Assembly (NCBI GenBank): GCA_003506735.1
Contig: DNYS01000107.1
Coordinates: 9,269 to 24,256, forward strand
Length of the DNA stretch: 14,988 nucleotides
Direction of reading: 5' to 3'
Source: Nitrospinota bacterium
GTDB taxonomy: Bacteria; UBA8248
Shown: positions 6,855 through 14,004 of the stretch, piece by piece
How positions within the stretch are numbered: the stretch's first letter is position 1
Layout: each line of letters opens with the position of its first letter
Made by a program: the position numbers and the translations under genes
Notes under the pieces: generated by a model
The model's database searches: none
Told to the model about the DNA's origin: nothing
What the model saw: only the letters and a program-made list of their open reading frames with translations

Positions 6855-7784
6855 ATGAGCCTACCCTTTCAAATCCGTTTTGCGGGCTATTCCCCTCCTT
6901 ACACCACGCATAGCCGCGCTGCGGCCCGATTCCGGGAAGCGCTCACCGACCGCCTCGGCGCCGCCGTTCGGGTGAATATATTTTGGAACGTGTTCGATTT
7001 CGGCTACAAGGGGATGGATCTGATTAACATGGTCGAACGCGGCCAACTCACGATGTGCTATTCATCGACTGCTTACGGCCTCTCCGACATTATTCCCGAG
7101 CTTCAGATCCTCGATCTCCCGTATATCTTCGAAAACGAAGAGCACGCCCACCAAGCGCTTGACGGTGAGCTGGGCGCCTATCTCACGCGGAAAATCGAAT
7201 CCCTAAAAGGCTTCCGCATTCTGGGATACTGGGACAACGGCTTTCGGCACATCTCAAACCGCTTGCGTCCGATCCGCACCCCGGAGGACTGCGCGGGGCT
7301 TCGCATCCGCCTGATGCCGAACGAAATCCACAAGAAAACATTTAAACTGCTTGGAGCCGTTCCCATCTCCACGGATTTGGAACAAGGACTTGCCATGATG
7401 GCAGCCAGCGAACTCGATGCCCAGGAAAATCCCCTGGCGAATATTGCCGCATATGGCATTCACAAATTCCATAAACACATCACAATGAGTGGACATTTTT
7501 ACGCAGCCCGCAGCATTTTTTCCCACAAAAAAAGCTTCGACGCCTGGCCGTCTGAAGTCCAGGCCGCCGTCCGGGAGAGTGTCCACGAGGCCATTGTCTT
7601 TCAAAGGGAGGCGGCCAGAGCCGAGGAAATCCAAAAACGCAAGGAATTAGAAAGTGAGGGCCTTATTTTCGTTGACCTCTCCGAAGATGAACGCTCCAGC
7701 TTCGTGAAGGTCGTATCCCCTGTTCTTGCGGAAGCCCGAAACCGGCTCCCGGATGAGCTATTCCGGATGGTTTCCCGACAATAA
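6855..7784 (+). CDS. TRAP transporter solute receptor (DctP family) lacking a signal peptide
   Basis: A 309-residue DctP-type solute-binding protein. Family features in order: a beta strand at residues 5-10 that normally starts the mature protein, ILDLPYIF (85-92), GYWDNGFRHISNRLRPI (124-140), and GLRIRL with R152, the arginine that binds substrate carboxylates in this family, then LGAVPISTDLEQGLAMM and ELDAQENPLANI. DctP proteins are normally exported, yet this one starts at MSLPFQIRFAGY with no signal. The ATG follows CCGGAG at good spacing and an in-frame TGA at 6831 rules out a longer start. No DctQ or DctM membrane gene is visible. It may be a cytoplasmic organic-acid-binding protein, for instance a sensor or carrier, or a receptor that has lost export. 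Neighbouring hydroxyacid dehydrogenases fit a hydroxy or keto acid ligand. Confidence 0.92.
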   Translation: MSLPFQIRFAGYSPPYTTHSRAAARFREALTDRLGAAVRVNIFWNVFDFGYKGMDLINMVERGQLTMCYSSTAYGLSDIIPELQILDLPYIFENEEHAHQALDGELGAYLTRKIESLKGFRILGYWDNGFRHISNRLRPIRTPEDCAGLRIRLMPNEIHKKTFKLLGAVPISTDLEQGLAMMAASELDAQENPLANIAAYGIHKFHKHITMSGHFYAARSIFSHKKSFDAWPSEVQAAVRESVHEAIVFQREAARAEEIQKRKELESEGLIFVDLSEDERSSFVKVVSPVLAEARNRLPDELFRMVSRQ

Positions 7785-7806
7785 TCCTCAAGAGGCGCCC
7801 GGCACT

Positions 7807-8550
7807 TCAAATGATCGTGAGCCCGCCGTCCAACACGATAACCTGACCGGTCATAAAAGAAGATTTCGGAGTCACCAGAAAAATAACGGAATCTATCACC
7901 TCATCGACCTCGCCGAAGCGTCCCAAGGGCATCCTCCGGTAGCGTTCCTCTAGATTTCCCGGCTGGCCATGCCCCTGGGCCCTGCGCCTCTCTGTAAGAA
8001 TCGGACCTGGGGCCACCGCATTTACGCGGATGCCGAACTCCGCGAGTTCAACGGCCAGCGCACGGGTCAATCCTTCCACGGCACCCTTTACCGCAACGTA
8101 AATCACACGCTCTTTGACCGGAGTCCGAACATAAAAACTCGACATATTCACGATTGCTCCCCCGCCCCGCTTGCGCATCTCACGCGCGGCCCGCTGGGCG
8201 CAGAAAATACAGCCCTTCACACCCACCGCAAGGGCCAGGTCCAAAGTGGATTCATCAATATCGTCGAATGGAATGTTGGATCGGACGACGGCGCAGTTCA
8301 CCAAAATGTCAACGCCTCCGTATCTCGCAACGGCTTCACTGAAAACGCGTTCAATCTCCTCCGCGCTACTCAGGTCCGCCTGGATACCCATAAAAGAATT
8401 GCCCAATTCGCTCTCCAAAGCGTCAAGTCCCTCTCCCTGGATATCCACACCGGCCACACGACAGCCTTCGGAAACAAATCGGCGAGCCATCCCCTCACCA
8501 ATTCCCTGGGCCGCGCCAGCAATCACCGCCACCTTGCCTTCAAGCTCCAT
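7807..8550 (-). CDS. SDR-family oxidoreductase, NAD-type, variant tetrad
   Basis: 247 residues from the ATG at 8550, which follows AGGGGGAG closely; the longer frame to 8601 adds a proline- and cysteine-containing leader with no family counterpart. The cofactor loop is AGAAQGIG (11-18), with Ala for the first Thr. Asp36 ends beta-2 (GVDIQ) and points to NAD. NCAV replaces NNAG. S138, Y151 and K155 (YVAVK) are present, but the usual VNVxG reads VGVKG, so the tetrad Asn is Gly110. The C-terminus ends in LDGGLTII as in FabG-like members. It converges on the TRAP receptor gene with a 22-nt gap and has no other same-strand neighbour close by, so it is probably a single-gene unit. Substrate unknown. 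Confidence 0.92.
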   Translation of the reverse strand: MELEGKVAVIAGAAQGIGEGMARRFVSEGCRVAGVDIQGEGLDALESELGNSFMGIQADLSSAEEIERVFSEAVARYGGVDILVNCAVVRSNIPFDDIDESTLDLALAVGVKGCIFCAQRAAREMRKRGGGAIVNMSSFYVRTPVKERVIYVAVKGAVEGLTRALAVELAEFGIRVNAVAPGPILTERRRAQGHGQPGNLEERYRRMPLGRFGEVDEVIDSVIFLVTPKSSFMTGQVIVLDGGLTII

Positions 8551-9007
8551 AACTCCCCCTGGAACGCACGTATTTCCGAAAGGTCGATAATACACAACCA
8601 TCTCTTTTGCATATTATTTATGCACACGGCAAGAGTAGTTTTGAAAATTAAATTGATCGTGGACGTGGGGTAGGGGGAGGAGAAATCGATGAAGAGATTC
8701 TCCTTTAAAAAAACAGGGCCAGTAAAAAAACATCGTGGGGCCCCTCTGCTCCGCAATAATGGGATCCCCTAAAAATTCAATGCATTTAAATCCTGCCAAT
8801 AATCCTATTCAAACAGTAACTTATGACTCGGCCATGTATTTGGGCAAGACGCCCTGGCGCGCGCCAAAAATCGGGGGCTTCGGCTAATTAGTGCCGGTGG
8901 AACCCGGGAAGTTTTATCCAAATATGGCCGGCTCAGGGGTTAACTCTCCGCCGCGTTTCGCTCGCCTCCTCCTGACCGGGCCAAAAATTCGCCGCGAAGG
9001 TTCTCCC
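8551..9007. other. Gene-free region between the SDR gene and the right-hand operon
   Basis: 457 bp with no convincing coding frame. The left part (to about 8820) is AT-rich and contains the 17-bp inverted repeat upstream of the SDR. The right part is GC-rich. It includes a perfect 12-bp palindrome TGGCGCGCGCCA (8855-8866) next to GGGC-AAGAC-GCCC (8842-8854), and the palindrome CTAATTAG (8884-8891). Just past the last operon gene, the minus strand has a short TTCG/CGAA hairpin followed by TTTTT (about 8983-8998), too small to call a terminator with confidence. No tRNA or repeat array was seen. Confidence 0.55.
8608..8624 (-). promoter_or_regulatory. Inverted repeat TGCATA-N5-TATGCA upstream of the SDR gene
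   Basis: A perfect 6-bp dyad with a 5-nt AT spacer (TGCATA at 8608-8613, TATGCA at 8619-8624), about 60 bp before the ATG of the leftward SDR. Size and symmetry suit a dimeric repressor site. It differs from the 12-mer motif of the other promoters, so a separate regulator is possible. No clean promoter hexamers could be paired around it. Confidence 0.38.
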
Positions 9008-10213
9008 CTACCATCGCCGGGGATGATCTTCGGGAAATGGTGCGCGAAAGGGGCCCGATCCGGTGTTTTGCCGGACATATGCGATTTGATTGTGGTCCGG
9101 CTGGAATTTTCCGTTCAGCGCGTCCCGGAGCCAATCGATCGCCAACGGATTTAGGTCCACTCCTCCCAGGCCCTTCATGCCCCACACCCGATGAAATTCA
9201 TTTTCCAATACCCAGAATTCCTTCGGGCATTCCAGTTCCTCGAAAAAAGAAAAAGCGTCCTCCACCGGCGTCAGCGGGTCGAACTCTCCCGCCACCATTA
9301 AAACCGGACACCCGATCTGGCCGCCATAGCCCTTTATTGTCATCCGCATGGCCATCTCGTCGAAGGCGTCTTCGTCCGTCAGGCCGGCCATGTACATGAA
9401 TATTTGCTTGAAGCGCGGCGAGGCCACATCGAAGATGAAGTTTTTATCGGCGAAATTGGCGCTTCCGGCGGCACAGGCGGAAACCCTGGAGTCGTAAGCT
9501 GCCGTCCTCGGCGACCAGAACGAGCCCATGCTGATCCCGAACACCCCGATTTTCCCGCTGTCGATTTCGGGGCGGGAACAGAGATAGTCGATCACCGCGC
9601 TGGCTGCCCTTTCGTAGTTATCCGCCGTGACCCTGATTTTACGGATATTCGACATCCCCTGACCCGGCCCGTCCATCGCACAGGCATGCATCCCCCTCCG
9701 GTGCATGTCGTTTTGAAGTACATAGGGATAAAACTCCTTTGTTTGATCCATCCCCGGCAGATAAAGAACACATGGAGCCGTGCGCCCGTCCGGAAGGAGG
9801 TGGAGCAAAATCTGGATCTGCTCTCCCTCGAAGGGAACCTCGATCCGCTCGATGGGATAATCCGCCAGCTCCATGACCCGCCCGTAGCAGCGCGACAATC
9901 CATCGTAGAGCTTGAGCTTCTGAGGATGATCGTCCTCGAAGATAGCATGCTGGCCGTGGCGGTAGGCCTCGGACGCCTTCACGTAAATCTCAAGCGCCGT
10001 CTCGGGATACCCGGCATCCTCCGCCGCGGCGGCAACCGCCTCTATGTGGGCCGCTTCCTCGCCCTTGAGCTTGCTGATCATTTTGTAATTCTTGACCCCG
10101 CGCGGAAGCTCGAATTTTTCGTCCTCGAAGTTCTGGACCATGCCGGCCGTCTTGGCCATGTAGTCAAGAATCCACTGCTGGCCGTCGCGCCGCCGGTCTG
10201 ATTTGTATGGCAT
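9008..10213 (-). CDS. Alpha/beta hydrolase with N-terminal helical domain (dihydroxypseudooxynicotine hydrolase-like)
   Basis: A 401-residue serine hydrolase. An all-helical N-terminal domain (about 1-120) precedes an alpha/beta hydrolase core. The core begins at VPFEGEQIQILLHLLP and contains an oxyanion segment LPGMDQTKE (152-160), MDGPGQG (180-186), the nucleophile elbow GISMG with S228, the acid in GEFDPLTP (D312) and the base in NEFHRVWG (H341). This layout matches the group containing 2,6-dihydroxypseudooxynicotine hydrolase, which cleaves a C-C bond in a ketone side chain, and related FrsA/DUF1100-like esterases. A 30-residue polar tail extends past the fold. The ATG at 10213 has GGAG 8 nt upstream. 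It is the last gene of the seven-gene leftward row, 91 nt after its paralogue. C-C cleavage versus ester hydrolysis cannot be decided here. Confidence 0.9.
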   Translation of the reverse strand: MPYKSDRRRDGQQWILDYMAKTAGMVQNFEDEKFELPRGVKNYKMISKLKGEEAAHIEAVAAAAEDAGYPETALEIYVKASEAYRHGQHAIFEDDHPQKLKLYDGLSRCYGRVMELADYPIERIEVPFEGEQIQILLHLLPDGRTAPCVLYLPGMDQTKEFYPYVLQNDMHRRGMHACAMDGPGQGMSNIRKIRVTADNYERAASAVIDYLCSRPEIDSGKIGVFGISMGSFWSPRTAAYDSRVSACAAGSANFADKNFIFDVASPRFKQIFMYMAGLTDEDAFDEMAMRMTIKGYGGQIGCPVLMVAGEFDPLTPVEDAFSFFEELECPKEFWVLENEFHRVWGMKGLGGVDLNPLAIDWLRDALNGKFQPDHNQIAYVRQNTGSGPFRAPFPEDHPRRW

Positions 10214-10304
10214 CGCCTGCTCTCCTTCCGCAAAATTCCGGTATGATTATTTCAGCCGCGCCAACACCCGGGACGCTGAGCGTTCGCAGGGCGGCCGAAC
10301 ACCA

Positions 10305-11480
10305 TCAGGCCCCGAGTTTTTCCGTGAGCCAGTCGAAAATATAAGCCGTCCCGATGGCGAGATTGTCTCGCTGGCAATGCTGCGCACCGCCCTCGGCGAC
10401 CGTGAAGACCTTCATCGTTTTATCCTTCGATCCCACAGCCCGGAAAAGGCGCCGGGCGTCCCTGAGGGAAATCTGCTTATCGTCCGCGCCGTGGGTGAGA
10501 AGGAAGGGACACCGCATCTTCTGCACCACTCCGTCGAGTCGAAAATCCTCGAGCTTCCCGAGGGCCTCGTCAATCGATTTCGATCCCGTCACCCATTGGA
10601 TATGATGTCCGGGCACGGAAAGCTCGGCCCGGAACGAGGCCTCGATGCGCTTTTTCCAGGTCGTGTGGTAGTCCCAGATCGCCCCCCAGGCGACGCAGGC
10701 CTTAAATCTTTTGTCCATGCTGGCGATCCGGGGAGCATAGTAGCCGCCGAGACTGACGGCCATGACGGCCACCTTCTTTGCATTCACATCGCGGCGGGTC
10801 TCGAGGTAATCGAGCGCCGCCGAGCCGGCCGCCTCGTAGTCATGGCGGAGGGGGATGCCCCGGAAGCGGATGGCCTCGCCCGTTCCGGGGCCGTCCGAAA
10901 TGAGCACGCTGATCCCCCGGCGCACGAGATCGAAAATCCCCCACATGTAGTGGAGCTCCTTGGTGCCGTCGAGGCCGTCGAAAAAAATCACGGCCGGAGG
11001 CTTGGCCCGCCTCGTGTTCTCGGCATGGACCAGATAGGCGGGGAGCTTTTTCCGCCCCTCGAAAGGATATTCGACGCGCTCGATTCTGGGCCGGTCGATG
11101 AGGCGGGCGAAGCGGGCGAAACAATCGAGCGCCTTGCGGTAGGAATCGAGAGCCTTTTTATCCTTCGGCGTTCGGAACCGCTCGCCCATCTGGTAGTAGC
11201 AACACGCCCGCTGGTAGTGGGAGGCCGCCGAAAGGCCGTGCCCCTTCCGCTCTTCGGCCCGGCCGAGCGTCCGCAGCCGGTCCCCCATCCGGGACCATTC
11301 GCGGAACCAGTGGCGGTCATCGCCGATTTTCTTTGCCAGGCGGCGGCCCACCTGATCGATTTCGCCGATCTCCGAGCCCCGCCACTTCGCCCACGAAATC
11401 ATCCCGCATATCGCGGCCGACCATCGGTAATCTTCCGGAAAATACGTGTACCAGTTAGCGTTGGCCGGCGCTTCAGGCAT
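10305..11480 (-). CDS. Paralogous alpha/beta hydrolase, same C-C hydrolase-like group
   Basis: 391 residues from the ATG at 11480, preceded by GGAGGAG. Same architecture as the downstream gene: a helical N-terminal domain (about 1-135), then VEYPFEGRKKLPAYLV, FFDGLDGTKE (oxyanion region), SDGPGTGE, nucleophile S243, acid D333 in HGADD and base H368 in GGAQHCQRD. The elbow is AVSLGG, with Ala in place of the first Gly of GxSxG, unlike its neighbour's GISMG. The N-terminal part is unusually rich in Trp and Arg. The two hydrolases align along their whole length but are far from identical, suggesting an old duplication with different substrates or sequential steps. It is 17 nt downstream of the BKACE gene, so very likely co-translated in the same operon. 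Confidence 0.9.
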   Translation of the reverse strand: MPEAPANANWYTYFPEDYRWSAAICGMISWAKWRGSEIGEIDQVGRRLAKKIGDDRHWFREWSRMGDRLRTLGRAEERKGHGLSAASHYQRACCYYQMGERFRTPKDKKALDSYRKALDCFARFARLIDRPRIERVEYPFEGRKKLPAYLVHAENTRRAKPPAVIFFDGLDGTKELHYMWGIFDLVRRGISVLISDGPGTGEAIRFRGIPLRHDYEAAGSAALDYLETRRDVNAKKVAVMAVSLGGYYAPRIASMDKRFKACVAWGAIWDYHTTWKKRIEASFRAELSVPGHHIQWVTGSKSIDEALGKLEDFRLDGVVQKMRCPFLLTHGADDKQISLRDARRLFRAVGSKDKTMKVFTVAEGGAQHCQRDNLAIGTAYIFDWLTEKLGA

Positions 11481-11497
11481 TGGGCTCCTCCAACCCC

Positions 11498-12298
11498 TCA
11501 AGAGGGGATTTTCAGCATCTCTCTCGCCTCGGCCACCGAGGCCACCTCGCGGTTCAACTCCTTGGCGAGCCGCCCCATCCGCAAGACATGATCGTCGTTA
11601 TCGCCCAGCACTCCCGGCGAGAGGTAGGGCTCGTCTTCGGTTCCCACGCGCACGTGACCACCCCGCATGACGGCCATCGCGTGCAGGTGGATCGCGTCGG
11701 GGCTGGTCACGCTCGTCACAAATTCGGAGCCCTCCAGAAGGCCCGAGGTCCGGTTCAGGAACTCCTCCACCGTGGGCGGAGACCAGCAACCACCCGGGCG
11801 CCCGAAGAAGATCGTCATCAAAAAAGGTGGCTCGACGAGCCCTTTTTCGGCCAAATCGCTCAGCAGCCACATCTCCCCCAGACCGAACACCTCGAACTCG
11901 GGCTTGACGCCGTTGTCCTTGCACATCCTCATCAACTCCTCGAGCTCCTCCCTCGGGTGGAGCATCATCATGTCCCGGTCCAGAAAAACCAGGCTGTGTG
12001 CGTTGAGGGCGACCGAGATCATCTCGGGCTGGTTCTGGATGACCTCGCGGCGCTGATCGACCGACTGGGTGGATATCCCGTACTGAAGCATGACATCGCA
12101 GCGGTCGCGGATGGCCTTCGTGTGCGCGGTCCAGGCGTCGAAATTCGTGGGCGGGGCGTGTATGTGGGCGATGGCCGCCCCGGCCTTCCAGGCCTTCTCG
12201 ACCGAATCCGCCAGGACCTCGGTGTCGGCGAAGCGGTGGGGAACGCCGGGATGCATCGAGGTATCGGCTGCGCAATTGGTGATGATGAGTTTATTCAT
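11498..12298 (-). CDS. BKACE family (DUF849) beta-keto acid cleavage enzyme
   Basis: 266 residues, slightly short for the family. BKACE enzymes, first known as 3-keto-5-aminohexanoate cleavage enzyme (Kce), combine a beta-keto acid with acetyl-CoA to give acetoacetate and a new acyl-CoA, using a zinc held by two His and one Glu. Here AHIHAP gives H45 and H47, and GGHVRVGTEDEPYL gives R217 and E221-D222, all at expected places in a TIM-barrel sequence. The usual HxHxRD is HIHAPP, so the Arg-Asp after the zinc His pair is lost. This residue region varies with substrate class. The ATG at 12298 follows AAGGAG by 7 nt. It sits between the cyclase gene (112-nt gap) and the first hydrolase (17-nt gap) and gives the operon a CoA-ester outlet. 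Confidence 0.93.
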   Translation of the reverse strand: MNKLIITNCAADTSMHPGVPHRFADTEVLADSVEKAWKAGAAIAHIHAPPTNFDAWTAHTKAIRDRCDVMLQYGISTQSVDQRREVIQNQPEMISVALNAHSLVFLDRDMMMLHPREELEELMRMCKDNGVKPEFEVFGLGEMWLLSDLAEKGLVEPPFLMTIFFGRPGGCWSPPTVEEFLNRTSGLLEGSEFVTSVTSPDAIHLHAMAVMRGGHVRVGTEDEPYLSPGVLGDNDDHVLRMGRLAKELNREVASVAEAREMLKIPS

Positions 12299-12410
12299 GA
12301 TGGCGCTCCTTTTTATTTAAGTAACCCCTTCTGCCTTTTCTCAGAGTATTTATTTTACGGACAGCGGCCACGAAGCGATGCGCCCGGTCTCCAGGCCTTG
12401 AGCCGACAAG

Positions 12411-13181
12411 CTACTCCGGCACATAGGCCACAGCACGGATCCAGGCGCCGCTTGCTTTTTCGATCTTGATCGGAAACAAGGATATTTTGAATCCCGATCC
12501 CGGAAGTTGATCAAGGTTTGCCAGCTTTTCCACATGTAGATATTCGCGTTCGCGGGCCACGAAGTGCGACGGCCAAAGAGAATTGGGTTTGCCCGCGTCA
12601 TAGTTTGCTTTCATAAATTTATAGGGAACGTCCCAACCCCAGGCGTCCGTCGCCGTCACCTTGATGCCCTGTTCGATGAGCCAAATTGTCGCCTCCGGGG
12701 ATACGCCGGGAAAACACTCGAAAAAATCGGGTTTATAGTATCGCTTGTCGGCGTCTGTACGGACACAAACAATATCCATTGGCTTCAGGGAGTAATCGAT
12801 TTTATCGAGTGCGTCTTTCATATCCTGCACGCCGATTTCGTATCCTGCGGGTTTTTCGTGAAAATCGAGGACAACCCCGTCCCCGCAACACCATTCCAGC
12901 GGAACCTCGTCGATCCGCTTGGCCGGTTTTCCCTCCGAGAGAGGTCCATAGTGATACGGCGCGTCGAGATGCGTTCCCGCGTGCGAACCCACCTTCAGCG
13001 TCTCGCTGGAGGTTCCCATTCCGTCCGGCAAATCGGCTGGGTCTACGCCCAAATTCCTACAACACTGCCGGCCGAAAAGTTCGTGGTCCCAATAGACAAT
13101 TTCTGTGCTCTGGGGCTCATGGGAAAAATTCATGAGCGGAACGCTCAGATCGACAATACGGAAATTGGGCCAGTCCACCAT
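12411..13181 (-). CDS. Cyclase-family metal-dependent hydrolase (kynurenine formamidase-like)
   Basis: 256 residues from the ATG at 13181 (AGGAG 9 nt upstream); another ATG at 13187 is possible. The longer frame to 13325 overlaps the preceding SDR and its added sequence looks non-native. PF04199-type cyclase fold: RIVDLSVPL at the start, then the signature GSHAGTHLDAPYHY with H67, H71 and D73 as metal ligands and H77 behind, VVLDF, and a C-terminal WIRAVAYVPE typical of the end of the family. Members hydrolyse amides or lactone-like and cyclic substrates (KynB, isatin hydrolase) or act in polyketide cyclisation. The N-terminal 60 residues contain an insertion with a CC pair (QCCRNLGVDPADLPDGMG) longer than in KynB. 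In this operon a ring-opening or N/O-acyl hydrolysis step is an inference. Confidence 0.9.
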   Translation of the reverse strand: MVDWPNFRIVDLSVPLMNFSHEPQSTEIVYWDHELFGRQCCRNLGVDPADLPDGMGTSSETLKVGSHAGTHLDAPYHYGPLSEGKPAKRIDEVPLEWCCGDGVVLDFHEKPAGYEIGVQDMKDALDKIDYSLKPMDIVCVRTDADKRYYKPDFFECFPGVSPEATIWLIEQGIKVTATDAWGWDVPYKFMKANYDAGKPNSLWPSHFVAREREYLHVEKLANLDQLPGSGFKISLFPIKIEKASGAWIRAVAYVPE

Positions 13182-13230
13182 ATCCATCCACTCCTCACCA
13201 AATGCCAAAGATCCCCGGGCCAGGCCCGGT

Positions 13231-13977
13231 TCACCCCATGGCGATGCCGCCGTTGACGTCCAGGCAGATGCCGGTGATGTATGAAGCCTCGTCCGAAGCC
13301 AGAAAAAGGGCTGCGTTCGCGACATCTTCCGGCAGCCCCAACCGGCCCAGGGGAATCTGCTCCACCATTTCGGATTCCCTTGCGGGAAGCCAGTTATCGG
13401 TCAGGGGTGTCGTCGTCGGTCCCGGTGCGATTGCGTTGACAGTGATTCCGTGAGGCCCCAGCGTCTTGGCCAGCGAGCGCGTCAGACCGATCACCCCGGC
13501 CTTGGCCGAGGTGTAGGGAATCCCCCCCGCGAACCCGCCCGAGCGCCACGCCGAAGAGGAGAGATTTACGATTCGCCCGTACCCGTTTTTCATCATGTGC
13601 TCCGAGACGGCGCGGGCGCACAGGTATTCCCCCTTCAAATTGACGTCCAGAACGGCGTCCCAATCCTCCTCGGTGTAGTCGAGGTAGGCCTTTTTCGGGG
13701 AAATGCCCGCGTTGTTAATCAATATATCAACCCGGCCGAAAGATTCGATCGCCGTCTCCGCAGCCCGGCTGACCTCGCCTGACTTCGAAACGTCCACCAC
13801 ATGGGGAAGAACCGTCAGGCCCTCCGCCGAAAGCGCGGCGGAAAGTTTCTCCACGCCATCTTGATTCCGGTCGCAGGCGAAAACCTTCGCCCCCTCCCGG
13901 GCGAATCTCTTCGTGATCGCCTCCCCGAGACCGCTCGCGGCGCCGGTGACAATGGCCGTCCGATCTTTCAATCGCAC
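13231..13977 (-). CDS. SDR-family oxidoreductase with complete tetrad, NAD-type
   Basis: 248 residues from a GTG at 13977, with AAGGAGG 5 nt upstream. A textbook classical SDR: TGAASGLG (11-18), D36 after beta-2 (ACDRN) favouring NAD, NNAG (88-91), tetrad N113 (VNLKG), S141, Y155 and K159 (YTSAK), then PGPTTTPLT and a C-terminal YITGICLDVNGG. It should be an active dehydrogenase, most likely oxidising a secondary alcohol in a catabolic setting. It lies 27 nt after the upstream SDR and 49 nt before the cyclase, firmly within the operon. Cofactor preference differs from that of its neighbour, as judged from the beta-2 end. Confidence 0.93.
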   Translation of the reverse strand: MRLKDRTAIVTGAASGLGEAITKRFAREGAKVFACDRNQDGVEKLSAALSAEGLTVLPHVVDVSKSGEVSRAAETAIESFGRVDILINNAGISPKKAYLDYTEEDWDAVLDVNLKGEYLCARAVSEHMMKNGYGRIVNLSSSAWRSGGFAGGIPYTSAKAGVIGLTRSLAKTLGPHGITVNAIAPGPTTTPLTDNWLPARESEMVEQIPLGRLGLPEDVANAALFLASDEASYITGICLDVNGGIAMG

Positions 13978-14004
13978 GATGACCTCCTTTCCGCCCGGGC
14001 AGGC

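Noticed and set aside
7785..7806. CCTCAAGAGG in the convergent gap as a bidirectional terminator
   Set aside because: A 4-bp stem with a 2-nt loop cannot form and there is no T run.
8551..8601. N-terminal extension of the SDR to 8601
   Set aside because: AGGGGGAG directly precedes the ATG at 8550, where the normal SDR N-terminus MELEGKVAVI begins.
8689..8720. AGGAGAA/TTCTCCT inverted repeat followed by seven A, considered as a terminator
   Set aside because: The run is A, not T, on the plus strand, and on the minus strand the T run precedes the stem, so it does not fit a terminator in either direction; no gene ends there.
8891..9154. A small plus-strand frame starting in the 8551-9007 gap
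   Set aside because: More than half of it overlaps the end of the hydrolase gene in antisense; composition and lack of a ribosome site argue against it.
9404..10201. A 265-codon plus-strand frame
   Set aside because: It is the antisense shadow of the 9008-10213 hydrolase, whose motifs are unambiguous.
10203..11591. A 462-codon open frame on the plus strand
   Set aside because: It lies antisense to a clear alpha/beta hydrolase with a full catalytic triad; its translation is low-complexity Arg/Pro/Glu text typical of a GC-rich shadow frame and shows no domain.
13182..13325. N-terminal extension of the cyclase gene to 13325
   Set aside because: It would overlap the upstream SDR by about 95 nt and add 48 residues unlike any cyclase; good initiation context exists at 13181/13187.
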